Notes: generated from the letters alone by a model not told the origin. A stretch of DNA of 64,000 nt from Gemmatimonadota bacterium (GCA_009838975.1 VXQO01000015.1:1-64000), one strand, 5' to 3'. Shown: positions 26,889 through 36,079, numbered from the stretch's first letter. Numbers and translations are program-made.

Positions 26889-27433
26889 CGTCTCTCGTCC
26901 TTTCCCTGAAGGGTCATTGGGGCGACGGACTCTCCACCGCCCCGGGTCTCGGCTATTCGATTGCGGACCCACGCGTCGAACTCCGACCTGATCCAGCCGA
27001 CCGCGCGCGGACCCAGGTGGATCGGCGGGGGAAAGCGACCCGCCTCCACCCAGCCGTAGATCGTCGGCCGCGCCACCCCCAGCCGGGCCGCGATCTCGGA
27101 TGCCCGGATGAAGCGGATCGGCTCGTCCGTTCTCTTCTCGCTCGGCCTATCGGCCATCGCTCCACTCCCTCTCGTTCGTCCCGCGGCTGCCTTCGACCAG
27201 CGGCGCCGGTGGCCGTGCGGTGGAGCGCGCGTGCCGTCCGGGTCCGCGTCGTAGCCGTCGATGAAGGCCAGAATTCGGTCCGCCATCCGTAGTGACAGCG
27301 AGCGCCCGGCGGCGATCTGGCGCATCAGGTTCGGGTCGCCCACGGCCCTCATGCCGAACGTCGTCGGCGGCATGCCCGTGCGGTCGAGAAACGCGGCGAC
27401 GCGCGCGTTGAAGTACCGCTCCAACGTCTCCAT
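26885..27433 (-). CDS. two-domain regulator: lambda-repressor-like HTH plus AlpA-type HTH, heads the transfer operon
   Basis: A 182-residue protein. Residues about 1-65 (METLERYFNARVAAFLDRTG, then FGMRAVGDPNLM) resemble the XRE/lambda-repressor HTH of alphaproteobacterial proteins; residues about 107-165 match AlpA (PF05930; RASEIAARLGVARPTIYGWV). AlpA proteins activate excision genes and transfer functions. The gene begins the T4SS operon, is divergent from the S24 repressor, and its stop overlaps the virB2 start. It is probably the positive regulator of transfer. ATG 27433 is chosen to keep both domains; a later Met (MADRPS) would give AlpA alone. Confidence 0.75.
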   Translation of the reverse strand: METLERYFNARVAAFLDRTGMPPTTFGMRAVGDPNLMRQIAAGRSLSLRMADRILAFIDGYDADPDGTRAPPHGHRRRWSKAAAGRTRGSGAMADRPSEKRTDEPIRFIRASEIAARLGVARPTIYGWVEAGRFPPPIHLGPRAVGWIRSEFDAWVRNRIAETRGGGESVAPMTLQGKDERR

Positions 27434-27789
27434 GGCCGTACTGCTCTCGCGTCTTCATGGCGAAAACGGTGAAGACTTGTGCGCAGGGGAGTCAACAGCT
27501 AGGAGATCGCCTAAGTGTCGATAACGTCGAGGAGATCCAATACCGTCGAGTTGACGCTGGACTCCGCCGCCAGCGGGGCGGTGAAGCACCCCCGCGCACG
27601 CTTGCGGGCAGTCTCCCGAAACGATCTGAAGGTGGCCTGTGCGGTAGGCGCGGAAACGGCGGACTCGGCGTCGCCGGCCAGCGAGTGGCGGGCCACGTAT
27701 CCGGACGTGTAAGGCGATGCCGGGCCGTCGGTCGGCGGTTCCCCCCCTCCGCCTTGCGAAGCCGACCGGAATCGGGACTATTTCAATCC
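27434..27789. promoter_or_regulatory. divergent promoter region between AlpA-like and S24 repressor genes
   Basis: A 356-bp gene-free gap separating the minus-strand transfer operon from the plus-strand repressor. It contains an inverted repeat near the AlpA-like start and shorter partial repeats (CGTCGAG at 27526 and 27545). This is where the ICE's lysogeny-like decision is probably made. No sure -10/-35 boxes. Confidence 0.4.
27451..27476. promoter_or_regulatory. candidate operator: GTCTTCA-N12-TGAAGAC
   Basis: Perfect 7-bp arms (27451-27457, 27470-27476) around 12 bases, located 18 bases upstream of the AlpA-like start codon. A spacing of 19 bases between arm centres (two helical turns) suits a dimeric repressor such as the S24 protein. 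Only one copy was found. Confidence 0.45.
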
Positions 27790-28512
27790 ATGAAAAACAA
27801 AAGGACGACGGCCTCGGCGCGGCTCGATCCGGTGCGTCGGCGGCTACTCCAGCTCCTGACTACGAAGGGCTCGACCTTGCAGGCCGCGTCGATTGCCATG
27901 GGCCGCAACGAGGCCTACCTGCAACAGTTCGTTCACAGGGGCACGCCGAAGATCCTCGCCGAGGACGACCGCGAGATCCTGGCGGAGCATCTGGGTTGCC
28001 GGCCCGAGCTCCTCAAGCACGGCCGGAGCTACCGGCTCTCGACGCACGCCAAGCGGCCGCCACCGCCTTCCGACGCCTACTCCGCGCCGGTCGGCTACAG
28101 CGTCGTGCCGGAAGCCGATGTCAGATTGGATCCGGACGCGAAGGCTTGGAACGGCGAGCTGCGGGAAACCGGGGAGGCGTGGCTGTTCGCCGATTCGTTC
28201 ATCCGCCACCGGCTCCGGGCCGATCCCGGCGACCTGTGGATGATCGAGGAGGACGGGGACTCGATGGAACCGCTGCTTTCAAGCGGCGACCACATCCTGA
28301 TCGACGTGAGCCGCACGGTGCCCGCGCCGCCGGGGATCTTCGTGATCTGGGACGGCATCGCGCTCGTCGCGAAGCGGATCGAGCATGTCCCGCACTCCGA
28401 CCCTCCCCGCGTGGTTCTCAAGCCTGTCAACTCCGAATACGACAGCCACGAGCGGCCAGCCGAGGAGGTCCATATCGTGGGACGGGCCGTCTGGGTTTCC
28501 AAACGGTTGTAA
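27790..28512 (+). CDS. S24-family (LexA/CI-like) repressor
   Basis: A 240-residue regulator of the SOS-type repressor family. An N-terminal HTH (about 12-75; LQAASIAMGRNEAYLQQFV) precedes the S24 peptidase-like domain with catalytic Ser158 (DGDSMEP) and Lys195 (LVAKRIE). I do not see an obvious Ala-Gly cleavage site before the catalytic domain, so it may not self-cleave. It faces away from the transfer operon across a 356-bp gap. It probably silences transfer until DNA damage or another cue. RBS before ATG 27790 is weak. Confidence 0.82.
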   Translation: MKNKRTTASARLDPVRRRLLQLLTTKGSTLQAASIAMGRNEAYLQQFVHRGTPKILAEDDREILAEHLGCRPELLKHGRSYRLSTHAKRPPPPSDAYSAPVGYSVVPEADVRLDPDAKAWNGELRETGEAWLFADSFIRHRLRADPGDLWMIEEDGDSMEPLLSSGDHILIDVSRTVPAPPGIFVIWDGIALVAKRIEHVPHSDPPRVVLKPVNSEYDSHERPAEEVHIVGRAVWVSKRL

Positions 28513-28626
28513 CGTTCGTCAAGGGTGGTGACGCGACTCGGAGGGACAATACGTAGCGACGATACGGTCAGCGTCCGGGTCGCCACGTTGACGGGATGAT
28601 TCTCCGCGCTCGCTTTCTATGAATGC

Positions 28627-29514
28627 CTACGATTGCGACCAGACCAGATGGCGTGCGATGCGCTTGGCCACCTTTGAGCCTCCGGGATGCCCAACGCAAA
28701 AGAGGAACTCAAAGAGAGGCGATCCCTTGGAGTTCTTCAGAGCGTGAGACTCACGCAGGAGACGGGATCCGAAGACAGTCCCGAGCCGTTCCTTGTAGAT
28801 TTCGAGGAGACCGTCCACTCCCTTTTGCCGTTCGCGTTCGAGCGACCCGAAGAGGTTGGTCTGGGGAGATTCCGAATAGAGTTGCTGCCAGCTTCGGTCG
28901 CCGTAGACACGGGTGAGACGGTGGTCCCAAGCTGGGCTGACGTCACCCGGATCCCGCGAAACCGGAAGCATCCGGCCTATCGCTCCGACCGGAAACAGAA
29001 GCCACGTGTCGAGTCTGTTGAGCTTGGCGATGTGCTCGACGGTAGCCCACTCAAGCTGAGTTCCGAACGGGTCAAGAAAGAGGACTCCGCGCCAGGTGGC
29101 ACCGTACTCGTTTGGGCGCAGCTTGACGAGGTGATCATTCGCGTCGGCCGTGATAATCTCGATGGACCGCCCGAGGTGGTTGGAGGCGAGAATTCCAAGC
29201 TGCCGGCATCGGTCTGGATCGCGCTCCACGAAGACTAGGTGATCGAATGGGCGGTCGTCGACTCGAAGCGCCCTCTCCGCGGATCCCATGACGAGGTGCT
29301 TCGTGTCAGCCTGCGAAACCGGATCGTCTTGCAAGCCCTGTTCGATCTCGCCCGTCCCTGCGAACGCATCGATGTAGACGAGCTTGAAGGGGCTTTCTCG
29401 AGAAGGCTGATTTCTGAGCGCCGTGGTGTAGGCATTGAGGTATGCTTCGAGAATACCGAGCTTCTCCTCGGTCCACTCTCCTCCGAACCTTGGGTTTGAA
29501 GGGCTTCCGGTCAC
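28627..29514 (-). CDS. tcmP: three-Cys-motif partner protein TcmP
   Basis: A 295-residue protein with the TcmP opening (FGGEWTEEKLGILEAYLNAY) and a methyltransferase-like motif (VYIDAFAGTGEIEQG), then an FVERDPDRC strand and LFLDPFGTQLEW. It always partners the DUF5131/Gp37-Gp68 protein, here directly upstream. Role undecided in the literature I can recall; a DNA- or RNA-directed modification is an inference from the SAM-binding-like fold. I use GTG 29514, which overlaps the partner's stop (GTGA); ATG 29571 would overlap it by 61 bases. Confidence 0.82.
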   Translation of the reverse strand: MTGSPSNPRFGGEWTEEKLGILEAYLNAYTTALRNQPSRESPFKLVYIDAFAGTGEIEQGLQDDPVSQADTKHLVMGSAERALRVDDRPFDHLVFVERDPDRCRQLGILASNHLGRSIEIITADANDHLVKLRPNEYGATWRGVLFLDPFGTQLEWATVEHIAKLNRLDTWLLFPVGAIGRMLPVSRDPGDVSPAWDHRLTRVYGDRSWQQLYSESPQTNLFGSLERERQKGVDGLLEIYKERLGTVFGSRLLRESHALKNSKGSPLFEFLFCVGHPGGSKVAKRIARHLVWSQS

Positions 29515-30341
29515 TGCCAACGCCCCGCCTCCGTTGCGCCGTTCGGTGCTCGAACGTGACCGCTTCCGCATCCCATCTGCGGCATCTCATTCCATTCCCG
29601 GCCTTCGAGCTCCCGCCCGCCCGACTTCGGAGTGCGCCCGCCCCACTGCTTGAAGAAGAAGGGCACGCCGAACATCACGCATTCGTCACGGAGATCCGTT
29701 GCCCAGCTATCGTCCATAGGTCGGTGCTTGGGGCCGCTCTCGCCACCCGCGATCACCCAATGGATGTCACCCGTGCTCAATTCGGCGCCGATGCTCAGGG
29801 GACCTAGCAGTGGTTCGCAACTCAGGAACCGCACGGCGGCGGGGACATGCCTAAGGTGGCGCGCGCGATATACCGTCTCCTGGTTCTCGGTCGAGGCGCC
29901 GATCCAAATGTGCTCCGGCAACCCGGCGTCGCCAAACAGATCACGGGCGCCGCGTACGAACCGCGCCGCACGGGCCGGGCGCTTGGTCAGCACCTGGTAG
30001 GTGTGCCGGTCCACGTCGACCATGACATTGAAGACGGAACGAACGAAGGACTCCGGTACGTCTACGTGAAAGAGGTCCGACATGGAATTCACGAAAACCA
30101 GACGCCGTTCTCGCCAGCGTGCAGGCTGGGACAGCCGGTCGCGCCAGATCCGCACGGCGAACGGGTTCTGCCGATTAGCGACGGTGTCCACCACCGGAAG
30201 CGCGCGGGAGTAGGCGTTCTTGAGCAGGCGATGCGAGAGGGCTTCGGCGTAGCAGTTGTCACAGCCCTCGGACACCGGAGTGCAGCCGGTGGTGGGATTC
30301 CAAGTGACATCGGTCCATTCGATTGCGGTGCGTTGTGCCAT
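29511..30341 (-). CDS. DUF5131 (phage Gp37/Gp68) three-Cys-motif protein
   Basis: A 276-residue protein with the motif TTGCTPVSEGCDNCYAE, giving three cysteines (C20, C27, C30), and a preceding IEWTDVTWNP. It shows radical-SAM-like spacing, and later motifs WIGASTENQ, FLSCEPLLGP and VIAGGESGPKHRPM are family hallmarks. Paired with TcmP downstream by GTGA overlap. The pair is widespread on phages and ICEs. ATG 30341 begins MAQRTAIEW; the frame is open to 30428 but the extra residues are not family-like. Confidence 0.88.
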   Translation of the reverse strand: MAQRTAIEWTDVTWNPTTGCTPVSEGCDNCYAEALSHRLLKNAYSRALPVVDTVANRQNPFAVRIWRDRLSQPARWRERRLVFVNSMSDLFHVDVPESFVRSVFNVMVDVDRHTYQVLTKRPARAARFVRGARDLFGDAGLPEHIWIGASTENQETVYRARHLRHVPAAVRFLSCEPLLGPLSIGAELSTGDIHWVIAGGESGPKHRPMDDSWATDLRDECVMFGVPFFFKQWGGRTPKSGGRELEGREWNEMPQMGCGSGHVRAPNGATEAGRWQ

Positions 30342-30943
30342 TCGTCCCCTCGTCGTCGGAGCCCGGACCGACCCGGAGCTTTCGGCGCGGGGCTCGGTGA
30401 GATCGACGGCTCGTTCGAAACATAGCATACCGAATATATGCCGAAACCTAACCTTAGTCCATGCTTGGTTGAGCGATCGTGTCTACGCCGTCCCGGCCTT
30501 CTGCGAGCCGCTGGCGGATTCATTGGTCGCTCTCCCAACACGATTCGGCCCACGGAGCGCGAACCCACCGAGACGTACTGGGCGAAGCGACCTTTGGCCA
30601 CCCGCACATAGATCGTTCGCCGCACCCAGCCGGTCCGCGCGTTCACCTCTCGGAGTCGCAGTAGGCAGACCGAGCAAAGCGGCCAACTCCGATCCGCCCA
30701 GATCGTGCTTCCAACTCGTCAACGCCGAGTACGGCAGCTTGCTGACGATTCGCCGGGGAGATCCGCGTCGTACCCCGCGCCGTCTGGGTCTCCAGAATGC
30801 CTTAGGTCGCACCGTTCGGACCGGCACCCCGATCACCAGATCCCGAAAGCGGAATGGACCTCCGCCGCCCTGTGGTCGCTCGTTCCCGGCGGACGCTTAT
30901 ATTGGGTTGACCGATTCGACTTGCGACGGAGAACGCGAACGCG
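30342..30943. other. 602-bp intergenic stretch with a repressor remnant
   Basis: Upstream of the DUF5131 and AbiE genes, which are divergent. An AT-richer patch near 30420-30455 may hold the DUF5131 promoter. At 30650-30805 a decayed S24 repressor tail can be read. The rest shows no gene I can support. Confidence 0.5.
30650..30805 (+). pseudogene. decayed C-terminus of an S24 repressor paralogue
   Basis: Plus-strand reading with frame changes gives NSDPPR...LVNAEYGS and, one frame over, EIRVVPRAVWVSRMP-stop. These match the tail of the intact repressor at 27790 (HSDPPR, PVNSEYDS, EVHIVGRAVWVSKRL-stop) in order and spacing. At least two frameshifts and a stop break it. It precedes the AbiEi gene by 138 bases. 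The 5' end of the remnant is uncertain. Confidence 0.6.
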
Positions 30944-31540
30944 ATGAACAGCCTCCCCGGCCGGATCATTGAGTACGCCGAGGCCAAGCCGGAGGCCACG
31001 CCGATACGGGCGGACGACCTGCTGCACCTCGGCGACCGCGCCGCGGTGGTCCGGGCGCTATCCCGACTCGCGCGCTCGGAACGGCTCCTGCGAATCTGCC
31101 GGGGCGTCTACATGCGTCCGATCCAGACGAAATTCGGCCTCCGGGCGCCGCGCCTGGAGAAGGCGCTTGCATCCCTTTCGGCGCTTTGGGGCGACGTCAT
31201 CGTGCCGAACGGAGGGGGCGCGGCCAACTGGCTCGGGCTGACGACGCAGAACACCGTTCGCTCGGTCTACCTCACCTCCGGTCCCGGCCGCCTCCTGCAT
31301 TTCGGCGCTCACGCGGTGGAGTTGCGTCACGCACCGGCGTGGCAATTGACGGCGCCGCACCGGACCGCCGGTGTGGTCATCCGCGCGCTGGCGTGGCTCG
31401 GCCCCAACGAGGTCGAGAAGAGCCTCGATGCCGTGATGCCGCAGCTCACGGGGGAGGACTTGAGCGACCTCGCCGCCGCCCGGGCCGCAATGCCCGCGTG
31501 GATGGCGGAGCCGCTGGGCAGGCGGCTAGCGCATGGTTGA
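30944..31540 (+). CDS. abiEi: AbiEi-type antitoxin (type IV toxin-antitoxin)
   Basis: A 198-residue protein with an N-terminal winged helix (about 5-60; D-D-L-L-H-L-G-D-R-A-A-V-V-R-A-L) and the middle domain RICRGVYMRP followed by PNGGGAANWLGLTTQ, typical of AbiEi/DUF6088 regulators. AbiEi represses its own operon and restrains the nucleotidyltransferase AbiEii. It overlaps the toxin gene by 8 bases. ATG 30944 has GGAG 12 bases upstream. Confidence 0.85.
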   Translation: MNSLPGRIIEYAEAKPEATPIRADDLLHLGDRAAVVRALSRLARSERLLRICRGVYMRPIQTKFGLRAPRLEKALASLSALWGDVIVPNGGGAANWLGLTTQNTVRSVYLTSGPGRLLHFGAHAVELRHAPAWQLTAPHRTAGVVIRALAWLGPNEVEKSLDAVMPQLTGEDLSDLAAARAAMPAWMAEPLGRRLAHG

Positions 31541-32552
31541 AACCAGCTTCCAGCGTCTCTCCGCGACCGAGAGGAGAGATGCCCTGGATGTCGCCGCACG
31601 GCGGGGAGGACGGGAGACCTTCCTTCTGGAGAAGGACACTTGGGTTGTGGCAGCCCTAGGCGTCCTGTTCGAGGCTCCGTTCGGACGGCACCTCGTGTTC
31701 AAGGGCGGCACCTCGCTGTCCAAGGTGTGGCGGGCGATCCGCCGGTTCTCCGAGGACCTCGACATCACCTACGACATTCGAGGCTTTGCCCCGGATCTCG
31801 TTGTGGGCGGCGACCAAGAGGCGATTCCGCCCACGCGCAGCCAGGAGAGGCGTTGGACGCGGGCGATCCGTCCTCGGCTTGCGGAATGGGTGCGCGACAC
31901 CGCCGGTCCGCTCGTCAGGGAAGAGCTTGAACGCGCCGGGTTCCCGGCGCGGGTACGGACGGAGGCCGAGCGGCTCTACATCGGATACGAACCGCTGTTC
32001 GAGCCACGCGGCATCGTGAGGCCCGAGGTCCAGGTGGACTTCGGTGCGCGCTCGACGGGAGAGCCTCACGCCGCCCACCCAGTGGTGTGTGACGCCGCCG
32101 CCCACCTTCCGGGCCTTGCGTTTCCGGAAGCGATGCCAGCCACCATGCTTCCGGAACGCACGTTCTGGGAGAAGGCGACCTCGATGCACGTCTACTGCCT
32201 TCAGGGCCGCGTCCGGGGCGAGCGCTGGTCGCGGCACTGGCACGACCTTGTCCGTCTTGACGACGCCGGGATCGCCGCCCGGGCTCTGGCGGACCGTGAA
32301 CTCGCGTTGGCTGTCGCGCGGCACAAGGCGATGTTCTTCCGCGAGAACGCTGCCGACCGCCAGCGGATCGACTACCACTCCGCCGTTTCGGGAAACCTGA
32401 GGCTCGTTCCGTCGGGCACCGCCCAAGAGGCGCTTGCCGAAGACTACGGGAGAATGATCTCCATCGGGATGTTGCTGGACGAGAACGAGCCGTTCGACGC
32501 GCTCATGCAGCGGTGCGCCCTGATTGTGGAGAGGGCCAACGCGCATGGGTAG
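31533..32552 (+). CDS. abiEii: AbiEii/AbiGii-type nucleotidyltransferase toxin
   Basis: A 339-residue protein with the AbiEii signature: GGTSLSK at 58-64 and RRFSEDLDI at 70-78, the latter holding the two metal-binding Asp residues, with Lys-Phe-Lys just before (HLVFKGGTSL). The family transfers nucleotides to an RNA target (tRNA in studied members) and stops growth, aborting phage infection. C-terminal helical domain (about 195-339, RTFWEKATSMHVYCL). Paired with AbiEi (8-base overlap). Ends 96 bases before hsdM. Confidence 0.88.
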   Translation: MVETSFQRLSATERRDALDVAARRGGRETFLLEKDTWVVAALGVLFEAPFGRHLVFKGGTSLSKVWRAIRRFSEDLDITYDIRGFAPDLVVGGDQEAIPPTRSQERRWTRAIRPRLAEWVRDTAGPLVREELERAGFPARVRTEAERLYIGYEPLFEPRGIVRPEVQVDFGARSTGEPHAAHPVVCDAAAHLPGLAFPEAMPATMLPERTFWEKATSMHVYCLQGRVRGERWSRHWHDLVRLDDAGIAARALADRELALAVARHKAMFFRENAADRQRIDYHSAVSGNLRLVPSGTAQEALAEDYGRMISIGMLLDENEPFDALMQRCALIVERANAHG

Positions 32553-32566
32553 GCGGGGAGATCAAC

Positions 32567-32587
32567 GTACCCAGATCGCGGGGGTAC
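32567..32587. terminator. weak hairpin between AbiEii and hsdM
   Basis: GTACCC/GGGTAC 6-bp stem with a 9-base loop. No U-tract. It may separate the toxin operon from the restriction operon, or be chance. Confidence 0.25.
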
Positions 32588-32648
32588 ACTTACGTGGCCC
32601 ACCCAGGAGTCACGCCGCGCCGCTCCTGCCGAAGGAGCGATCTTTCCG

Positions 32649-34826
32649 TTGAACACCCGGACTCACGAAGCGCTAAAAGCCAAGATCTGGGAGATCGCGA
32701 ACCGACTGAGGGGGCCGTACCGGCCTCCCCAATATCGCTTGGTGATGCTTCCCATGGTTGTCTTGCGTCGGCTCGATTGTGTTCTGGAGCCGACGAAGGA
32801 TGCCGTTCTCAAGAGGCGTGATGAACTTGAGGCGCAGCGAATGCCCGCATCGGCCATGGATCGCCTCCTCGGCAAGGCTGCCGATCCGACCCGGAAACAT
32901 CCCCTGTACAACACCAGCCGCTACACGTTTGTCCGGCTGCTCGCGGATCCCGAGGAAATAAGGCCCAACCTCGTGTCGTACATCAACGGCTTTTCGGCAA
33001 CGGCGCGGCACGTTTTCGAGCGTTTCAAGTTCGCCGATCAGATTGAGAAGCTCGACGCCAGCAACCGCCTCTTCACCATCGTCAAGGCAATGGCCGATGT
33101 CGATCTTCACCCCGACAGGATCGACAACCTCCAGATGGGCTATCTGTTCGAGCACCTGGTGATGCGCTTCAACGAGCAGGCCAACGAAGAGGCAGGGGAT
33201 CACTTTACGCCGCGCGAGGTCATTCGCCTCATGGCGAACCTCATCTACACCGGCGAACAGGATGTCTACAAGCCCGGCATCTACCGCACCATCTATGATC
33301 CCGCGTGTGGAACGGGCGGCATGCTCTCCGAATCCGAAAAGCTCATCCTCTCGCAGAACGAACGAGCGGAGCTCGCGCTCTTTGGCCAGGAATACAACGA
33401 GGAGTCCTGGGCGATCTGCTGCTCAGACATGCTCATCAAGGACGAGGACACGGCCAACATCGTCCTCGGTGACACCCTCGGCGATGGCAAGACTGGTGAC
33501 GGCTTCCAGGGCCATCGCTTCCATTACCTAATGGCGAACCCGCCCTTCGGCGTCGAATGGAAGGATCAGAAGAAAGTCGTTGTGCGGGAGCACGAAACCC
33601 TCGGCCTGGTGGGCCGGTTCGGGGCCGGACTTCCCGCCATCGACAATGGCTCGCTCCTCTTCCTCCAGCACATGATCTCCAAGATGCACCCGTACAAGGA
33701 GGGCGATGAGGACCTGACCGGATCGAAGATTGCCATCGTTTTCAACGGCTCACCCCTGTTCTCAGGCGACGCCGGATCCGGACCATCCAACATTCGCCGC
33801 TGGATCATTGAGAAAGATTGGCTCGACGCCATCGTGGCTCTGCCGGATCAGCTCTACTACAACACCGGTATCTTCACCTATATCTGGCTCGTTACGAACC
33901 GAAAGCCGCCCGAGAGGCGCGGTAAGGTGCAGCTTATCGACGGCACTCGCTTTTTCGTGAAGATGAAAAAGAGTCTCAATAACAAGCGCAACGAGATCAC
34001 CGAAGCACAGATCCGCCACCTGACCCGCGTCTATGGCAACTGCCGTGACGGCGAGACGGCAGCTACGTCGATCAACGGCGAGACCGAGACCCGCGTCATT
34101 TCCCGCGTCTTCGAAAACCGCGAGTTCGGTTTTCTCAAGGTGACGGTCGAGCGCCCCTTGCGAATGAACTTCGAGGCAACTTGCGAGCGCGTCGCGAGGC
34201 TCGATGGCCAAACAGCCTTCGCCAATTTGGCGAAATCGAGAAAGCGCAAGGACGCGGCGGCGGCCGCGCGTGAGATCCGGGAGGGCCGTAAGGAGCAGGA
34301 CGCGATCCGTGCGGTGCTCGCGACGCTCGAAACCAAAGGGCGCTACATCGACCGCGCACTGTTCGAAGCTGACGTGCTGAACGCCGCGAAGGCAGCCGGT
34401 GTCAAGATCCTTGCTCCGATCAAGAAGGCGATCTTCAAAGCCCTCGGTGAGCGCGACCCGGACGCTGAGATTTGCATGGACAGCAAGGGCCGCCCTGAGC
34501 CCGATAGCGAGCTTCGGGACACCGAGAACGTCCCTCTTACGCCCGGCACGGTACTCCCACTGCCCATGGATTTCGGACCGAACAAGCCCAACGACCGATT
34601 GGTCGATGCCTGTCGGGACGACATCGATGCCTATATCACGCGTGAAGTGCTGCCGCACGTGCCCGATGCCTGGGTGGACTACGGCAAGACGAAAATCGGC
34701 TATGAGATCCCAATCACCCGGCATTTCTACGTTTACAAGCCACCGCGGGTGCTCGATGAGATCGAGGCGGACATCATCAGACTCGAAAGGGAGATTGCCG
34801 AGTTACTGAAGGGGCTGGTGGCATGA
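32649..34826 (+). CDS. hsdM: type I restriction-modification methyltransferase subunit
   Basis: A 725-residue N6-adenine DNA methyltransferase. N-terminal helical domain (about 1-160), SAM-binding motif I DPACGTGGMLSESEK (about 217-231) and catalytic NPPFG (about 297-301), then a long C-terminal extension with helical and TRD-like parts. With HsdS it methylates the recognition site and with HsdR forms the restriction enzyme. The start is TTG at 32649 after GAAGGAG, unusual but with a fair RBS; ATG at 32748 would lose the conserved N-terminus. ATGA overlap with hsdS. Confidence 0.9.
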   Translation: MNTRTHEALKAKIWEIANRLRGPYRPPQYRLVMLPMVVLRRLDCVLEPTKDAVLKRRDELEAQRMPASAMDRLLGKAADPTRKHPLYNTSRYTFVRLLADPEEIRPNLVSYINGFSATARHVFERFKFADQIEKLDASNRLFTIVKAMADVDLHPDRIDNLQMGYLFEHLVMRFNEQANEEAGDHFTPREVIRLMANLIYTGEQDVYKPGIYRTIYDPACGTGGMLSESEKLILSQNERAELALFGQEYNEESWAICCSDMLIKDEDTANIVLGDTLGDGKTGDGFQGHRFHYLMANPPFGVEWKDQKKVVVREHETLGLVGRFGAGLPAIDNGSLLFLQHMISKMHPYKEGDEDLTGSKIAIVFNGSPLFSGDAGSGPSNIRRWIIEKDWLDAIVALPDQLYYNTGIFTYIWLVTNRKPPERRGKVQLIDGTRFFVKMKKSLNNKRNEITEAQIRHLTRVYGNCRDGETAATSINGETETRVISRVFENREFGFLKVTVERPLRMNFEATCERVARLDGQTAFANLAKSRKRKDAAAAAREIREGRKEQDAIRAVLATLETKGRYIDRALFEADVLNAAKAAGVKILAPIKKAIFKALGERDPDAEICMDSKGRPEPDSELRDTENVPLTPGTVLPLPMDFGPNKPNDRLVDACRDDIDAYITREVLPHVPDAWVDYGKTKIGYEIPITRHFYVYKPPRVLDEIEADIIRLEREIAELLKGLVA

Positions 34827-36079
34827 TTGACCTTGCACTTCCATCGAGCTGGTCGCAAAAGCCGCTGAAGTACCTCGCCACCTACAACGACGATGTTCTT
34901 CCTGAAAGCACCGATCAAGATTGGGAGATCGATTACGTTGAGATCTCAGGAGTCTCTCTGTCTCGGGGCATTGAGAGGATCGAGCGGATGCCCTTTGGTA
35001 AAGCTCCGTCCCGGGCCAGGCGAAAGGTATGTGACGGCGATATCCTAATCTCCACTGTTCGCACCTATCTTCGCGCGATTGCGAACGTCGAAGCGGCATC
35101 CCCGGACATGATCGCTTCAACCGGCTTCTGTGTGGTCCGTCCGAGCGAAGGCGTGGACAGCAGGTTTCTCGGGTGGGCCGCAATGGCGGAGACCTTCGTG
35201 TCGGAAGTCGTAGCGCGATCCGTCGGTGTCGGCTATCCGGCCGTCAACGCAAGCGAGCTTGTAACGATCTGTATGCCCGTACCGCCGCTCGACGTGCAGC
35301 TGCGGATTGCCCGATTCCTGGATGAGAAGACGGCGCGGATCGACGGGCTGATCGAGAAGAAGCGGGAGCTTTTGGATCGACTGGCCGAGAAACGGCAGGC
35401 GCTCATCACCCGAGCCGTCACCAAGGGACTCAACCGAGACGCCCCGATGAAGCCCTCGGGTATCGAATGGCTCGGAGACATCCCGGCGCATTGGTCGCTC
35501 ATCCCCTTCAAGTGGCGTTGTCAGGTCCAAAGTGGTCAGGTCGATCCAAGAGAGCCCGAATACGCGGCGATGCTGTTGATCGCACCAAACCACATTGAAA
35601 GCAGTACAGGTCGTTTGACCAAGGTTGCGAGCGCAGACGAGCAGGGGGCAATCAGTGGAAAATACCTGTGCCCAGAAGGAGCGGTTCTATACTCCAAAAT
35701 CCGCCCTTCCCTCCGGAAGGTTGCACTATACAGCGGCGAATGCCTTTGTAGCGCTGATATGTATGCAATTGATCCTGGTCGTGATTTCGTTCGCGATTAT
35801 CTCTTCTATTTCCTCTTGACGGATGCATTCACCTCTTATGCGGAGCTTGAGTCGCTTCGGGTTGCGATGCCCAAAGTGAACCGAGATGCGCTCGGAGCAT
35901 TCCCGATTCCGGTCCCAAGTCTGGACGAACAGAGAGAGATCGCGCGGTCTTGTCAGGACGTAGATCATGACCACCGTGCAGCGACTGACCAAATACAGGA
36001 TAGCATTGCGCGGCTGGAAGAATACAGATCGGCACAAATAACGGCTGCGGTAACTGGTCAACTTGAGGAATTGCGATGA
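34823..36079 (+). CDS. hsdS: type I restriction-modification specificity subunit
   Basis: A 418-residue protein with two target-recognition domains and two conserved coiled-coil spacers, which set the recognition sequence. TRD1 (about 1-165) ends with PVPPLDVQLRIARFLDEKTA (about 152-171); its coiled coil follows (IDGLIEKKRELLDRLAEKRQ). TRD2 (about 205-365) starts SGIEWLGDIPAHW, and the second helix pair is near 370-415. TRD2 DNA is visibly less GC-rich than TRD1, in line with domain exchange. Target not predictable here. ATGA overlap with hsdM. Confidence 0.88.
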   Translation: MIDLALPSSWSQKPLKYLATYNDDVLPESTDQDWEIDYVEISGVSLSRGIERIERMPFGKAPSRARRKVCDGDILISTVRTYLRAIANVEAASPDMIASTGFCVVRPSEGVDSRFLGWAAMAETFVSEVVARSVGVGYPAVNASELVTICMPVPPLDVQLRIARFLDEKTARIDGLIEKKRELLDRLAEKRQALITRAVTKGLNRDAPMKPSGIEWLGDIPAHWSLIPFKWRCQVQSGQVDPREPEYAAMLLIAPNHIESSTGRLTKVASADEQGAISGKYLCPEGAVLYSKIRPSLRKVALYSGECLCSADMYAIDPGRDFVRDYLFYFLLTDAFTSYAELESLRVAMPKVNRDALGAFPIPVPSLDEQREIARSCQDVDHDHRAATDQIQDSIARLEEYRSAQITAAVTGQLEELR

